Positions 1 to 9,553 of a DNA stretch of 64,000 nucleotides are shown one piece after another. The notes under the pieces were generated by a model. The model had not been told where the DNA came from. It worked only from the letters and a program-made list of their open reading frames with translations, and searched no databases. Source of the DNA: a beta proteobacterium AAP99 (GTDB taxonomy: Bacteria > Pseudomonadota > Gammaproteobacteria > Burkholderiales > Burkholderiaceae_C); assembly GCA_001295775.1 (NCBI GenBank), contig LJIA01000001.1, positions 124,001 to 188,000 of the forward strand, given 5' to 3'. Numbering within the stretch: the stretch's first letter is position 1; the number at the start of each line of letters is the position of its first letter. Position numbers and translations under genes: made by a program.

Positions 1-356
1 CAGATGGCGGGACGCGCACGGCCGCCATCACCGGCGCCTGGGTTGCCGCAGCCGATGCCGTCGCATGGTTGCAGGCGCAGGGCAAGATCGTCGCGTCGCC
101 ATTGACCGGACAGGTCGCGGCCATCTCCGTGGGCATGGTGGATGGCGCCCCGCGCCTTGATCTGGAGTACGAGGAAGACAGCGCGTGTGATGCCGACATG
201 AACATCGTCATGACGGCGGACCAGCGGCTCATCGAGGTCCAGGGCACCGCCGAAGGCGCACCGTTCTCGCGCGTCGACCTCGATACGCTTCTGGATCTGG
301 CAGCGCAAGGTTGCGACACCCTGTTTGCCTTGCAAAAGGCTGCATTGGCGAAATGA
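1..356 (+). CDS. rph: Ribonuclease PH, C-terminal part (5' end outside window)
   Basis: Phosphorolytic 3'-5' exoribonuclease that trims tRNA 3' ends. The frame is open from the first base of the window. The translated segment has the family's C-terminal features: the [15 protein letters not shown] stretch, then [15 protein letters not shown], then [19 protein letters not shown] with the acidic metal-site residues, and [13 protein letters not shown]. Only about the last 117 residues are present. The TGA stop overlaps the ATG of the next gene (ATGA), so rph, rdgB and hemW are probably co-transcribed. The rph-rdgB order is common in proteobacteria, which supports both calls. Confidence 0.95.
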   Translation, partial: DGGTRTAAITGAWVAAADAVAWLQAQGKIVASPLTGQVAAISVGMVDGAPRLDLEYEEDSACDADMNIVMTADQRLIEVQGTAEGAPFSRVDLDTLLDLAAQGCDTLFALQKAALAK

Positions 357-973
357 GCCCGGCTCGCGATCTGGTGCTGGCCTCGGGCAATGCAGGCAAG
401 CTGCGCGAACTCGAGGCACTGCTCGCGCCGCTCGGCTACCGCATGCGTTCCCAGGTCGAGTTCGCGGTTTCTGAAGCTGCAGAACCGCATGAGACGTTCG
501 TCGAGAACGCGCTGGCCAAGGCGCGCTGGGCAGCGCAGCACACCGGCTTGCCGGCCCTGGCGGACGATTCCGGCATCGTCGTGCCGAGCCTCGGTGGGGC
601 GCCTGGTGTGCGGTCGGCCCGTTATGCGGCGGCGTCGCGCAACGCTCGTCCCTCGGATGCGGAAAACAACGCAATGCTGCTCGAGTCGCTCGCGTGCCAA
701 GCGGATCGTCGGGCCATGTTCGTCTGCGTGCTGGCTCTGGTGCGCAGTGCAGGCGATCCGCTGCCTTTGATCGCGCAAGGGGTCTGGGCCGGGCAGGTGC
801 TTGCCGCGCCGCAGGGCACAGGCGGCTTCGGCTACGACCCGCTGTTTCAGCCAGACGGAGTGAGTTGCAGTGCCGCAGAGCTCAGCGCACAAGACAAGAA
901 CCGCATGAGTCACCGTGGCCTGGCCATGCAGGCGCTGCGTGAGCAACTGGCTGCAACGCCCTGGACGCTGTGA
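353..973 (+). CDS. rdgB: XTP/dITP diphosphatase (non-canonical purine NTP pyrophosphatase)
   Basis: House-cleaning enzyme of the HAM1/RdgB family that hydrolyses dITP, XTP and ITP to monophosphates and so keeps deaminated purines out of DNA and RNA. The protein opens with [15 protein letters not shown], containing the family SGNxGK substrate-binding loop. It continues with [22 protein letters not shown] (catalytic DDSG) and GGFGYDPLF, and ends with the SHRG-A motif. I chose the ATG at 353, which overlaps the rph stop, giving 206 residues, a normal family length. An upstream in-frame ATG at 311 lies inside rph and adds sequence unlike the family. The TGA overlaps the GTG of hemW. Confidence 0.95.
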   Translation: MSPARDLVLASGNAGKLRELEALLAPLGYRMRSQVEFAVSEAAEPHETFVENALAKARWAAQHTGLPALADDSGIVVPSLGGAPGVRSARYAAASRNARPSDAENNAMLLESLACQADRRAMFVCVLALVRSAGDPLPLIAQGVWAGQVLAAPQGTGGFGYDPLFQPDGVSCSAAELSAQDKNRMSHRGLAMQALREQLAATPWTL

Positions 974-2175
974 AGACCATCACCATTCATCGCGCGCAGC
1001 CGGGGCAGGGGGCTGAACAGAGTCCACGCTTCGAGGCGCTGCCGCCGCTCTCGCTCTACGTCCACTTGCCCTGGTGCGTGCGAAAGTGTCCGTATTGCGA
1101 CTTCAACTCCCATGAGGCGGGTGGCGAGCTGCCCGAGGCGCAGTACGTGCAGGCGCTGTTGCGCGATCTGGAGCACGCACTGCCGCTGATCTGGGGTCGC
1201 CCGGTGCACAGCATCTTCATCGGCGGTGGAACGCCCAGCTTGTTCTCTGCACAGGCGATTGATGAACTCCTCGCCGGCGTCCGCGCGAGGGTCCGTCTCG
1301 ATGCGGACGCAGAGATCACGATGGAAGCCAACCCGGGCACGGTGGAGGCTGAGCGGTTCCGCGGTTACGCCGCAGCTGGCGTGAATCGCATCTCGATCGG
1401 CGTGCAGAGCTTTGATGATGCGTCGCTCCATGCGCTGGGCCGCATCCATGCATCCGGCGATGCGGTGCGCGCCGCCGAGCTGGCAGCGCAGCATGTGGGC
1501 AACTTCAACCTGGATCTGATGTACGCGCTGCCGGGGCAGACGGTCGATCTCGCTTTGCGTGACATCGAGCAGGCCCTGGCGCTCGCTCCCACCCATCTGT
1601 CGGCCTACCAACTGACGCTCGAGCCGAACACGCTGTTTCATCGGTATCCGCCGACGCTGCCCGACGAAGACACCCAGATCGACATCGAGGAAGCCGTGCA
1701 CGCGCGTCTTGCACAGGCCGGCTACCAGCGCTACGAGACCTCGGCTTTCGCTCTGCCGGGCAGACAGTGTCGACACAACTTGAACTACTGGCGCTTTGGC
1801 GACTATGTGGGCATCGGAGCAGGCGCGCACGGCAAGATTTCCTTGCCGGACAAGGTCTTGCGCCAGATTCGCTACAAGCAGCCCAAGGCCTATCTGTCTG
1901 CGGTCGAGCAGGGCCAGCCCGTACAGGAGGAGCGCGCGGTGCCCCGGTCCGACATGCCCTTCGAGTTCATGCTGAACGCACTGCGGCTGACCGACGGCTT
2001 CGAGCTCTCAAGCTATGCGGAGCGCACCGGTGACTCGATGGCGTCGATCCTGGACGCGCTGGATGCCGCGCAATCCAAGGGGCTGATCGAGCGGGACCAT
2101 CGATGGGTCCGGCCAACGGATCTGGGGCGCCGCTTTCTCAACGACCTGCAGGCGATGTTCCTCAAGTCTGCCTAG
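970..2175 (+). CDS. hemW: Radical SAM heme chaperone HemW
   Basis: Member of the HemW (formerly HemN-like) family, which binds heme and helps deliver it to target proteins; it is not the coproporphyrinogen oxidase itself. The radical SAM cluster motif is at residues 36-43 (C36, C40, C43, CVRKCPYC), followed by the IFIGGGTPS strand, EANPGTVE, NRISIGVQSF and the HNLNYW motif typical of HemW. Length is 401 residues. The start is a GTG that overlaps the rdgB stop, implying translational coupling. The gene converges tail-to-tail with dgkA, the two stops sharing the bases CTAG at 2172-2175. HemN versus HemW is decided by the cysteine spacing and the C-terminal region. Confidence 0.93.
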   Translation: MKTITIHRAQPGQGAEQSPRFEALPPLSLYVHLPWCVRKCPYCDFNSHEAGGELPEAQYVQALLRDLEHALPLIWGRPVHSIFIGGGTPSLFSAQAIDELLAGVRARVRLDADAEITMEANPGTVEAERFRGYAAAGVNRISIGVQSFDDASLHALGRIHASGDAVRAAELAAQHVGNFNLDLMYALPGQTVDLALRDIEQALALAPTHLSAYQLTLEPNTLFHRYPPTLPDEDTQIDIEEAVHARLAQAGYQRYETSAFALPGRQCRHNLNYWRFGDYVGIGAGAHGKISLPDKVLRQIRYKQPKAYLSAVEQGQPVQEERAVPRSDMPFEFMLNALRLTDGFELSSYAERTGDSMASILDALDAAQSKGLIERDHRWVRPTDLGRRFLNDLQAMFLKSA

Positions 2176-2594
2176 GCGATCCAGTTCACGAGGACAGGCC
2201 CCGCGACCACGCCCCAGGTCGCCGCAGCCAGAAGCAGGGAGAGGAACACCGCAGCGCTGCCCATGTCCTTGGCGCGGCCGGCCAGTGGATGGATCTCGGG
2301 ACTTGCCTTGTCCACGACGGCCTCGATCGCCGAATTCAGCAGCTCGACGATCAACACCAGCAGCAGCACCGCGAGCAGCGCCAGCTTGGACAGCGCGCTC
2401 ACTGGCAGCAGCAGGGCGACTGGCGTGAGCACCGCCACCAGCATCAGTTCCTGGCGAAATGCATGCTCATGCTTCAGTGCGGCCCGAAACCCGTAGAAGG
2501 AATAGATCGCCGCCTTGCTGATCCGGGCGAGGCCGCTGCGGCTCTTCAGATCAGCGCCGGTTTGCGGCTTGGGTTCAGCGGGTCGTTGGTTCAT
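2172..2594 (-). CDS. dgkA: Diacylglycerol kinase, prokaryotic DgkA type
   Basis: Small integral inner-membrane kinase that phosphorylates diacylglycerol to phosphatidic acid, recycling the diacylglycerol released by membrane-derived oligosaccharide or lipid turnover. The 140-residue protein has an amphipathic N-terminus, the EHAFRQE segment, two hydrophobic helices, the signature ELLNSAIEAVVD and then AGRAKDMGSAAV, and a third helix. The ATG at 2594 gives a normal length; the longer open frame reaching to 2780 adds about 60 residues with no family resemblance and runs over the glnA control region. It is transcribed away from glnA, so the two NtrC-type sites at 2623-2654 lie just upstream of this gene as well. 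Confidence 0.93.
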   Translation of the reverse strand: MNQRPAEPKPQTGADLKSRSGLARISKAAIYSFYGFRAALKHEHAFRQELMLVAVLTPVALLLPVSALSKLALLAVLLLVLIVELLNSAIEAVVDKASPEIHPLAGRAKDMGSAAVFLSLLLAAATWGVVAGPVLVNWIA

Positions 2595-2622
2595 CAGACA
2601 GGCATTCCGCGCACAATTGGAC

Positions 2623-2654
2623 GCACGATGTTGGTGCGCGCACCGAAGTGGTGC
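2623..2654. promoter_or_regulatory. Two NtrC-type enhancer sites upstream of glnA
   Basis: Two perfect GCAC-N7-GTGC dyads occur back to back, at 2623-2637 and 2640-2654, with centres 17 bp apart. This is the spacing and form of NtrC (GlnG) enhancer sites. They sit about 95-125 bp upstream of a sigma-54-like element, the usual enhancer distance. A weaker third half-match (GCAC-N7-GCAT) is at 2718-2732. The regulator itself is encoded 3.4 kb downstream. The call is from pattern matching only. Confidence 0.75.
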
Positions 2655-2731
2655 GGCTTTGATTTGGTGCAGCTGTGCATTGCGTTTCTGCGGAATACAC
2701 TGCAAAGCTGCTGCGCTGCACCAGAATGGCA

Positions 2732-2747
2732 TGGTACAGAAGCTGCT
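2732..2747 (+). promoter_or_regulatory. Sigma-54 promoter of glnA
   Basis: TGGTACAGAAGCTGCT fits the -24/-12 consensus TGGCACG-N4-TTGCW, with GG and GC separated by exactly 10 bases (GG at 2733-2734, GC at 2745-2746). Transcription would start near 2757, about 70 bases before the glnA ATG. Together with the two upstream NtrC-type dyads this makes nitrogen-regulated, NtrC-activated glnA transcription likely. Confidence 0.75.
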
Positions 2748-2827
2748 TGATCGCCCGGTGATCACCTCGCGAGGCCACAAATCACGCAGTGGTCAACACG
2801 AATCCCACACTCAGGAGAATGCGCATT

Positions 2828-4240
2828 ATGGCGACGCCACAAGACGTCATGAAGATGGTCAAGGACAACGACGTCAAGTTCGTTGATTTCCGCTTTACCG
2901 ATTTCAAGGGCAAGGAGCAACACGTCTCCGTGCCGGTGTCGGCCTTTGACGACAGCAAGTTCACCGCTGGCCACGCGTTTGACGGTTCTTCGATCGCCGG
3001 TTGGAAGGGCATTGAGGCCTCCGACATGCTGCTGATGCCGGACCCGTCCACCGCCAACCTGGACCCCTTCCGCGAAGAACCCACGCTGATCCTGTCCTGC
3101 GACGTGATCGAGCCCTCCGACATGAAGGGCTATGACCGTGACCCGCGCTCGCTGGCGCGCCGCGCCGAGGCCTACCTGAAGGAATCCGGCATCGGCGACC
3201 AGGCCTTCTTCGGCCCGGAACCCGAATTCTTCATCTTCGACAGCGTGACCTGGAACGTGGACATGAGCGGTTGCGGCGTGTCGATCGAGTCCGAGGAAGC
3301 GCCCTGGAGCACCGGCAAGAAGCTCGAAGGCGGCAACCTGGCACACCGTCCCCCGGTCAAGGGCGGCTACTTCCCCGTGCCCCCGGTCGACAGCTTCCAG
3401 GACATGCGTTCCGAAATGTGCCTGCTGCTCGAGCAGATGGGCGTGCCGGTCGAAGTGCATCACCACGAAGTGGCGGCGCCCGGCCAGTGCGAAATCGGCA
3501 CGAAGTTCAGCACCCTGGTGCAGCGCGCCGACTGGTCGCAGATCCTGAAGTACGTCGTGCACAATGTCGCGCACAGCTACGGCAAGACGGCCACCTTCAT
3601 GCCCAAGCCCGTGGTCGGTGACAACGGTTCCGGCATGCACGTGCACCAGTCGGTTTGGAAGGACGGCAAGAACCTGTTTGCAGGTGACGGCTACGCCGGC
3701 CTGTCCGAGTTCGCGCTGTACTACATCGGCGGCATCATCAAGCACGCCCGCGCGCTGAACGCCATCACCAATCCCGGCACCAACTCCTACAAGCGCCTGG
3801 TGCCCGGCTTCGAAGCCCCGGTGAAGCTGGCCTACTCCGCCCGCAACCGCTCGGCCTCGATCCGCATCCCGTATGTGAGCAACCCGAAGGGCCGCCGCAT
3901 TGAAGTGCGCTTCCCGGATCCCACCGCCAACCCCTACCTCGCATTCAGCGCCATGCTGATGGCCGGTCTGGATGGTGTGCAGAACAAGATCCACCCCGGT
4001 GAAGCTGCCGACAAGAACCTGTACGACCTGCCGCCCGAAGAGGATGCAAAGATCCCGACCGTGTGCTCCAGCCTGGATCAGGCTCTCGAGCACCTGGACA
4101 AGGACCGCGCCTTCCTCACCAAGGGCGGCGTGTTCACCGACGGCATGATCGACGCCTACATCGAACTCAAGATGCAGGACGTCACGCGTTTCCGCATGAC
4201 CACGCACCCGGTCGAATTCGACATGTACTACAGCGCCTGA
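2828..4240 (+). CDS. glnA: Type I glutamine synthetase
   Basis: Cytoplasmic dodecameric enzyme making glutamine from glutamate, ammonia and ATP; the main ammonium-assimilation step. The 470-residue chain shows the beta-grasp N-terminus ([16 protein letters not shown]), GSSIAGW, the metal and ATP region FFGPEPEFF, the glutamate-binding [19 protein letters not shown], and the adenylylation loop NLYDLPPEE with the target tyrosine at residue 399. A GlnE-regulated beta-subtype enzyme is therefore expected. The ATG at 2828 follows an AGGAG at about 2813. It is preceded by a sigma-54 promoter and NtrC-type sites, and followed by a strong terminator at 4298. Confidence 0.97.
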   Translation: MATPQDVMKMVKDNDVKFVDFRFTDFKGKEQHVSVPVSAFDDSKFTAGHAFDGSSIAGWKGIEASDMLLMPDPSTANLDPFREEPTLILSCDVIEPSDMKGYDRDPRSLARRAEAYLKESGIGDQAFFGPEPEFFIFDSVTWNVDMSGCGVSIESEEAPWSTGKKLEGGNLAHRPPVKGGYFPVPPVDSFQDMRSEMCLLLEQMGVPVEVHHHEVAAPGQCEIGTKFSTLVQRADWSQILKYVVHNVAHSYGKTATFMPKPVVGDNGSGMHVHQSVWKDGKNLFAGDGYAGLSEFALYYIGGIIKHARALNAITNPGTNSYKRLVPGFEAPVKLAYSARNRSASIRIPYVSNPKGRRIEVRFPDPTANPYLAFSAMLMAGLDGVQNKIHPGEAADKNLYDLPPEEDAKIPTVCSSLDQALEHLDKDRAFLTKGGVFTDGMIDAYIELKMQDVTRFRMTTHPVEFDMYYSA

Positions 4241-4297
4241 TCATCGCGATCAGCGCGTCGGGCGAAGGCGCAAGTCGTCGCCCGATGTCGAAGCAAC

Positions 4298-4332
4298 AAC
4301 ACAAGGGGCGGTTTTCCGCCTCTTGTGTTTTC
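4298..4332 (+). terminator. Rho-independent terminator after glnA
   Basis: A long stem (AACACAAGGGGCGG at 4298-4311 pairing with CCGCCTCTTGTGTT from 4316, one mismatch) closes a TTTT loop and runs into a T-rich stretch. It separates glnA from the following DUF4124-like gene, so glnL and glnG probably have their own promoter or depend on read-through. Confidence 0.85.
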
Positions 4333-4388
4333 TGGCAAGCACGAAAGCACTAACCTATGAAGCCTTGTTTGTGTTCCAGAGGTTCGTG

Positions 4389-4883
4389 ATGCAACGCTTG
4401 TTTCGTGCCCTGAAGGTGCTGCTGCTGGCCGGTGTCGGTCTGGCGGGTGCCGCACAGGCGCAATCGAGCTTCTATTTCATCTGCGAGCGGGAGGACGGCG
4501 GCCGTCATCTGACGGACAACGAAGCCGACGCGCGCAAGTACAAGAACTGCCAGCGCAAGGAAATGCAGCCGCCGGCGGTGGTCATGCCTTCGCAGCGCCT
4601 TGCGCCGCGCCCGGCTGCCGCCGCCCCCAGCCCCGGCCCGGCGAGCTTTCCGCGTATCGAGCCGGCCGAGCAGGTGAGCCGTGACCAGGGCCGCCGCCAG
4701 GTGCTCGAGACCGAGTTGCGCTCCGAGGAAAGCAAGTGCGCCAACCTGCGCCGCGACCTGGGTGAGGCTGAGCGCAACACTGCCGCAGCAGGTCGACTGG
4801 CCGGACTGCGTGACGACATTGCCCGATGCGACTCCAACATGGTGTCCATCCGCCAGGAGCTTGCGCGGCTGCGCGCCATGTAA
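4389..4883 (+). CDS. DUF4124-like exported protein
   Basis: Predicted periplasmic protein of 164 residues with no assigned function. Residues 1-25 form a clear Sec signal peptide (MQRLFRALK, then a hydrophobic run ending AQAQS). Just after it, YFICEREDGGRHLTDNE resembles the DUF4124 motif, in which short beta strands are followed by a cysteine. The middle is proline/alanine-rich and the C-terminal third is a charged, probably coiled-coil region with two cysteines. The ATG at 4389 was chosen because it begins the signal peptide; the open frame extends upstream into the terminator. Genes of this type often sit between glnA and ntrB in Burkholderiales. A role in nitrogen control is unproven. Confidence 0.75.
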   Translation: MQRLFRALKVLLLAGVGLAGAAQAQSSFYFICEREDGGRHLTDNEADARKYKNCQRKEMQPPAVVMPSQRLAPRPAAAAPSPGPASFPRIEPAEQVSRDQGRRQVLETELRSEESKCANLRRDLGEAERNTAAAGRLAGLRDDIARCDSNMVSIRQELARLRAM

Positions 4884-4974
4884 GCCGCTACATTCGACGC
4901 CACCGGCCGACAGTGCGCACGAGCCTTGTGCGATTGCCGGCCGGTTTCATTTTCGGGCCCGTGAAGCTCCTCCC

Positions 4975-6042
4975 ATGAATCTCGCCCGTCCCGCTCTGCT
5001 CAGCGGTCTGGATCTGGTGTCGTCCGCCGTGGTGCTCGTCGCGCCGGATGGCACGATCCACTACGTCAATGCCGCAGCCGAGTCGCTGTTCGATCTCTCC
5101 TTGCGTCAGCTGGCTGGTGGTGCCGTGGCGGCACCCTTCGAGAATGGCGCGGAGCTCGCCCAACTCGTCATTGAAGCCCGGGACAACCAGTTCTCCCGCA
5201 AGCGCTTGGAGATGGTGCTGCGCCGCGCCGGCCGCGAGCCGGTGCCTGTGACCTGCGTGGTGACGGCGCCGGAAACGCCTGAATCTCCGGTGGTGCTTGA
5301 GTTCCAGGAGATCGACCAGCAGCTGCGGGTCTCGCGCGAGGAGCAGCTCACCGCACAGAACGCCATGAACAAGGAGCTGGTGCGCAATCTCGCGCACGAG
5401 ATCAAGAATCCGCTGGGTGGCATCCGCGGCGCGGCGCAGCTGCTCGAGCCGGAGCTGCCCGGTGCCGATCTGCGCGAATACACCCGCGTCATCATCAAGG
5501 AGGCTGATCGCCTGCAGCTCTTGGTGGATCGCCTGCTGGCACCGCACCGGCGCCCGCATCAGGTCGGCGATGTCAACATCCACGAGGTGCTCGAGCATGT
5601 GCGCAGCCTGCTGCTGGCACAGTATCCCCAGGGCCTGAAGGTGGTGCGCGACTATGACGTGAGCGTGCCGGAGTTCCGCGGCGATCGTGAACAGCTGATC
5701 CAGGCGGTGTTGAACATCGCCCAGAACGCCGCACAGGCGCTCACGGCCGAGATTGCGACCCAGACGGCGCAGATCCGCTTCCGCACCCGCGTGGTCCGTC
5801 AAGTCACGATCCAGAAACAACGCTATCGGCTGGCACTGGACTTGCGAGTCATCGACAACGGCCCCGGTATCCCGGAGGACTTGCGCGATCGGATCTTCTA
5901 CCCGTTGGTCAGTGGTCGCGAAGGGGGAAGTGGCCTCGGTCTGACATTGGCGCAGACCTTCATCGAACAACACTTCGGAACCATTGAATGCGACAGTCGG
6001 CCCGGCCACACGGACTTCCAGATCCTGATTCCCTTGCCCTGA
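4975..6042 (+). CDS. glnL: Nitrogen regulation sensor histidine kinase NtrB
   Basis: Soluble two-component kinase that, under control of PII protein, phosphorylates or dephosphorylates NtrC according to nitrogen status. The 355-residue protein has an N-terminal PAS domain (about residues 10-120), a dimerisation/phosphoacceptor helix NLAHEIKNPLGGIRGA with the phosphorylated His at residue 141, and a C-terminal ATPase domain with the N box (NIAQNAAQAL), the G1 box VIDNGPGIP and the G2 box GREGGSGLGL. No membrane segment is present, as expected for NtrB. The start at 4975 gives a standard length. Followed 40 bp later by its response regulator. Confidence 0.95.
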   Translation: MNLARPALLSGLDLVSSAVVLVAPDGTIHYVNAAAESLFDLSLRQLAGGAVAAPFENGAELAQLVIEARDNQFSRKRLEMVLRRAGREPVPVTCVVTAPETPESPVVLEFQEIDQQLRVSREEQLTAQNAMNKELVRNLAHEIKNPLGGIRGAAQLLEPELPGADLREYTRVIIKEADRLQLLVDRLLAPHRRPHQVGDVNIHEVLEHVRSLLLAQYPQGLKVVRDYDVSVPEFRGDREQLIQAVLNIAQNAAQALTAEIATQTAQIRFRTRVVRQVTIQKQRYRLALDLRVIDNGPGIPEDLRDRIFYPLVSGREGGSGLGLTLAQTFIEQHFGTIECDSRPGHTDFQILIPLP

Positions 6043-6082
6043 TCCTTGCGATCCGGGTTCAGAGCCCCCGCGGAGGCCGAGC

Positions 6083-7642
<1,560 letters not shown>

Positions 7643-7755
7643 AGAGCGCCCCAGGGGCTGCACGCAGGCAAGGCGGCGCGGCGGCACGCCCAGCCCACGG
7701 GCTGAAGACGCGCTCCTGGAGCCAATTCATTCAATTTCGGTCGAGATCTTTTTTT

Positions 7756-7802
7756 GAAGCGCAGAATGGCGCTTTCCGCGCATCAGACAAGCGGAAAGTC
7801 GG
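7756..7802 (+). repeat. Intergenic palindromic repeat, copy A (partial)
   Basis: Contains an imperfect hairpin (GAAGCGC / GCGCTTTC around an AATG-type loop) followed by CAGACAAGCGGAAAG at 7784-7798. The same box, usually CCAGACAAGCGGAAAG, recurs at 18031, 53664 (reverse), 58472 and 58638, so this is a degenerate member of a dispersed family. It lies between glnG and a convergent hydroxylase gene. Confidence 0.6.
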
Positions 7803-7837
7803 TTTCTGTCTTGTTTAAATAAATTGATTTCGGCCGT

Positions 7838-9049
7838 TCAATATCTGTACAGCCAGGGCAGATCCATGAGCTGCGGGCGCGTGCCCAGCGCGAGATTGCG
7901 CGCCCAACGCATGGGCCCGGCCGCATGGAAGATGCGCCCGTTGCGCGCGGCCCGGGCCTGCACCTGCGCGTTGCGCTGCCAGCGCTGCTGCGCATAGCTC
8001 GCGAGCGCTGCAGGCGTGGCGCCGTGCGCCGCCAACGCCTGAGCAAGTGCATCTGCATCCTCCAGCGCCATGCCGGCACCCTGCGCCAGATAGGGCTGCA
8101 TCGGGTGCGCCGCATCGCCCAGCAGGGCGATCGGACTGTCGGCGCGGAGGTGCATGTCGTCGGCGCCGCGCAGAGGCGCGCGGGCGTGTACCCGCCAGCG
8201 GCGCAGGCCGGGCAGGGCGGCCAGGGTCTCGGCCAACGGCGTGCAGACTGGCCCCGTGGCCTGCAGCAGATCGGCCAGCCGGCCTTCACCGGCCCAGGCG
8301 CCGCGCCCTTCCTCGTCGGCGGTCGGCAGCGGACCATGCTGCTCGGTGAAGGCCGCCACGTTGAGCCATTCGCCGCCGCGAACCGGGTAGCTGACCACAT
8401 GCATGCGCGGACCCAGCCAGGCCTGCACCTCGGGCCGGCGCAGGCGTTCCGGCAGATCGCGCATCGGCACCATGCCGCGCCAGGCCAGCTCTCCGGTGTC
8501 GGGCACCTGCACGCCCGGCCAGAAGCGGCTGCGCACCGCGCTGCGCAGCCCGTCCGCACCCACAAGCAGGCGCGCGCGCAGGGGCCCGCTCCACGCGGGT
8601 GCTTGTGCATGAATCTCGTCGCCATGGCTGGTCAGCGTCGTGATGCGCGCGCCCAGCATGAGGCGGGCGCGATCACTGACCTGCGCCACGCCGGCGGCCA
8701 GTGCCGCCTGCAGATCGGCGCGGTGTACGGTGAGGTAGGGCGCGCCGTAACGCGTTTCGAAGTCACGTGTGTTCAGCCGGCCGAGTTCGTGGCCGCTGGC
8801 GGCATCGCGCGCCACCACCGCGCCCGGTGCGTGGGCGAGTTCTCGCAACGGCGCCATCACATCCCAATTGCGCCAGCGCCGTGTCATGTTCGGACCGCAC
8901 TGGATGCCGGCGCCGACCTCCTGCAGCGCGGCAGCCTGTTCCGCCACGATGATGCCGCGCAGCCTCGGCGCTTGCCGGGCGCAGGCCAGCGCCGCCGCCA
9001 GACCGCCCAGGCCGGCGCCGACGAGCAGCAGATCAGCGGGTTCGTTCAT
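7838..9049 (-). CDS. FAD-dependent aromatic monooxygenase (salicylate / 3-hydroxybenzoate hydroxylase family)
   Basis: Class A flavoprotein hydroxylase of 403 residues that would hydroxylate an aromatic acid using NAD(P)H and O2. The N-terminal dinucleotide fold is LLVGAGLGGLAAALA (GxGxxG); the middle has the RADLQAAL region and LLVGADGLRSAVR (the DG motif contacting FAD and NADH); the C-terminal FAD motif is LLGDAAHPMQPYLAQGAGMALEDA. These match the UbiH/NahG family, with 3-hydroxybenzoate 6-hydroxylase a plausible specific function. It stands alone, convergent with glnG. The fumarylpyruvate hydrolase and zeta-GST genes at 48-49 kb would fit a gentisate route, but substrate is not decided by this sequence. 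Confidence 0.8.
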   Translation of the reverse strand: MNEPADLLLVGAGLGGLAAALACARQAPRLRGIIVAEQAAALQEVGAGIQCGPNMTRRWRNWDVMAPLRELAHAPGAVVARDAASGHELGRLNTRDFETRYGAPYLTVHRADLQAALAAGVAQVSDRARLMLGARITTLTSHGDEIHAQAPAWSGPLRARLLVGADGLRSAVRSRFWPGVQVPDTGELAWRGMVPMRDLPERLRRPEVQAWLGPRMHVVSYPVRGGEWLNVAAFTEQHGPLPTADEEGRGAWAGEGRLADLLQATGPVCTPLAETLAALPGLRRWRVHARAPLRGADDMHLRADSPIALLGDAAHPMQPYLAQGAGMALEDADALAQALAAHGATPAALASYAQQRWQRNAQVQARAARNGRIFHAAGPMRWARNLALGTRPQLMDLPWLYRY

Positions 9050-9073
9050 TCAGACAAAAGCACGCCGTGCGCG

Positions 9074-9097
9074 AAAAAAAGGCGCACTGCGTGCGCC
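9074..9097 (-). terminator. Terminator of the acyl-CoA-binding protein gene
   Basis: Perfect 7-bp GC stem (GGCGCAC / GTGCGCC at 9081-9097, 3-base loop) followed on the minus strand by seven T residues (9074-9080). It lies directly 3' of the ACBP gene and upstream of the hydroxylase gene on the same strand, so the two are probably separate transcripts. Confidence 0.85.
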
Positions 9098-9129
9098 TTG
9101 GCGTGAACACCGGGGCTTCGCACCGGGCC

Positions 9130-9387
9130 TCAGCCCTTCAGTTCCTCGACGTAGTCGATGTAGGCCTGCATGGCGTCGTCGGCGCTCATGCCCTTGACCT
9201 CGTTCCAGGCGTCCCACTTGGCGCGTCCCACCATGTCCATCATGCCCGGGCGCTTGCCGTCCACGTCGCCGGCGGAGGCCTGCTTGTACAGGGCGTAGAG
9301 CTTGAGCTTGGCGGCGTTGCCCGGATCTTCGTCGAGCTGCTTGACGTCAGCCTGGGCTTGTTCGAATTGGGCTTTCAGATTGGCCAT
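9130..9387 (-). CDS. Acyl-CoA-binding protein
   Basis: Small cytosolic four-helix protein (85 residues) that binds and pools long-chain acyl-CoA. The sequence carries the family signatures FEQAQADVKQL, KLKLYALYKQASAGDV, GRAKWDAWNEVKGMS and the final helix AMQAYIDYVEEL. The tyrosine and lysine residues of KLYALYKQA contact the CoA phosphate in characterised ACBPs. ACBP is widespread in eukaryotes and sporadic in bacteria. Here it is divergent from a wax ester synthase (starts 167 bp apart), which suggests it delivers acyl-CoA substrates to that enzyme. Confidence 0.92.
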   Translation of the reverse strand: MANLKAQFEQAQADVKQLDEDPGNAAKLKLYALYKQASAGDVDGKRPGMMDMVGRAKWDAWNEVKGMSADDAMQAYIDYVEELKG

Positions 9388-9553
9388 GTCGTCTCCATCG
9401 GACCTGGGGTTGTGATGCGTCGGCTCCTGAACAAGGCGGTGGGTGCATCGCAAATGCAGCCTTGCGCGGGCACATGACCCACTTATGATAGGCCCAAGAA
9501 TTGGGCGGGCAGGCAGCAGCGCCACGCGCAAGAAGACAACACAAGGAGACGGC

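Noticed and set aside
2762-4207. 481-codon open frame antisense to glnA
   Set aside because: Shadow of glnA in a high-GC genome; histidine/valine-rich translation, no family resemblance, while glnA is certain. The same applies to long antisense frames at 4888-6084, 6059-7687, 15681-16844, 50665-51861, 55313-56761 and 62366-63406.
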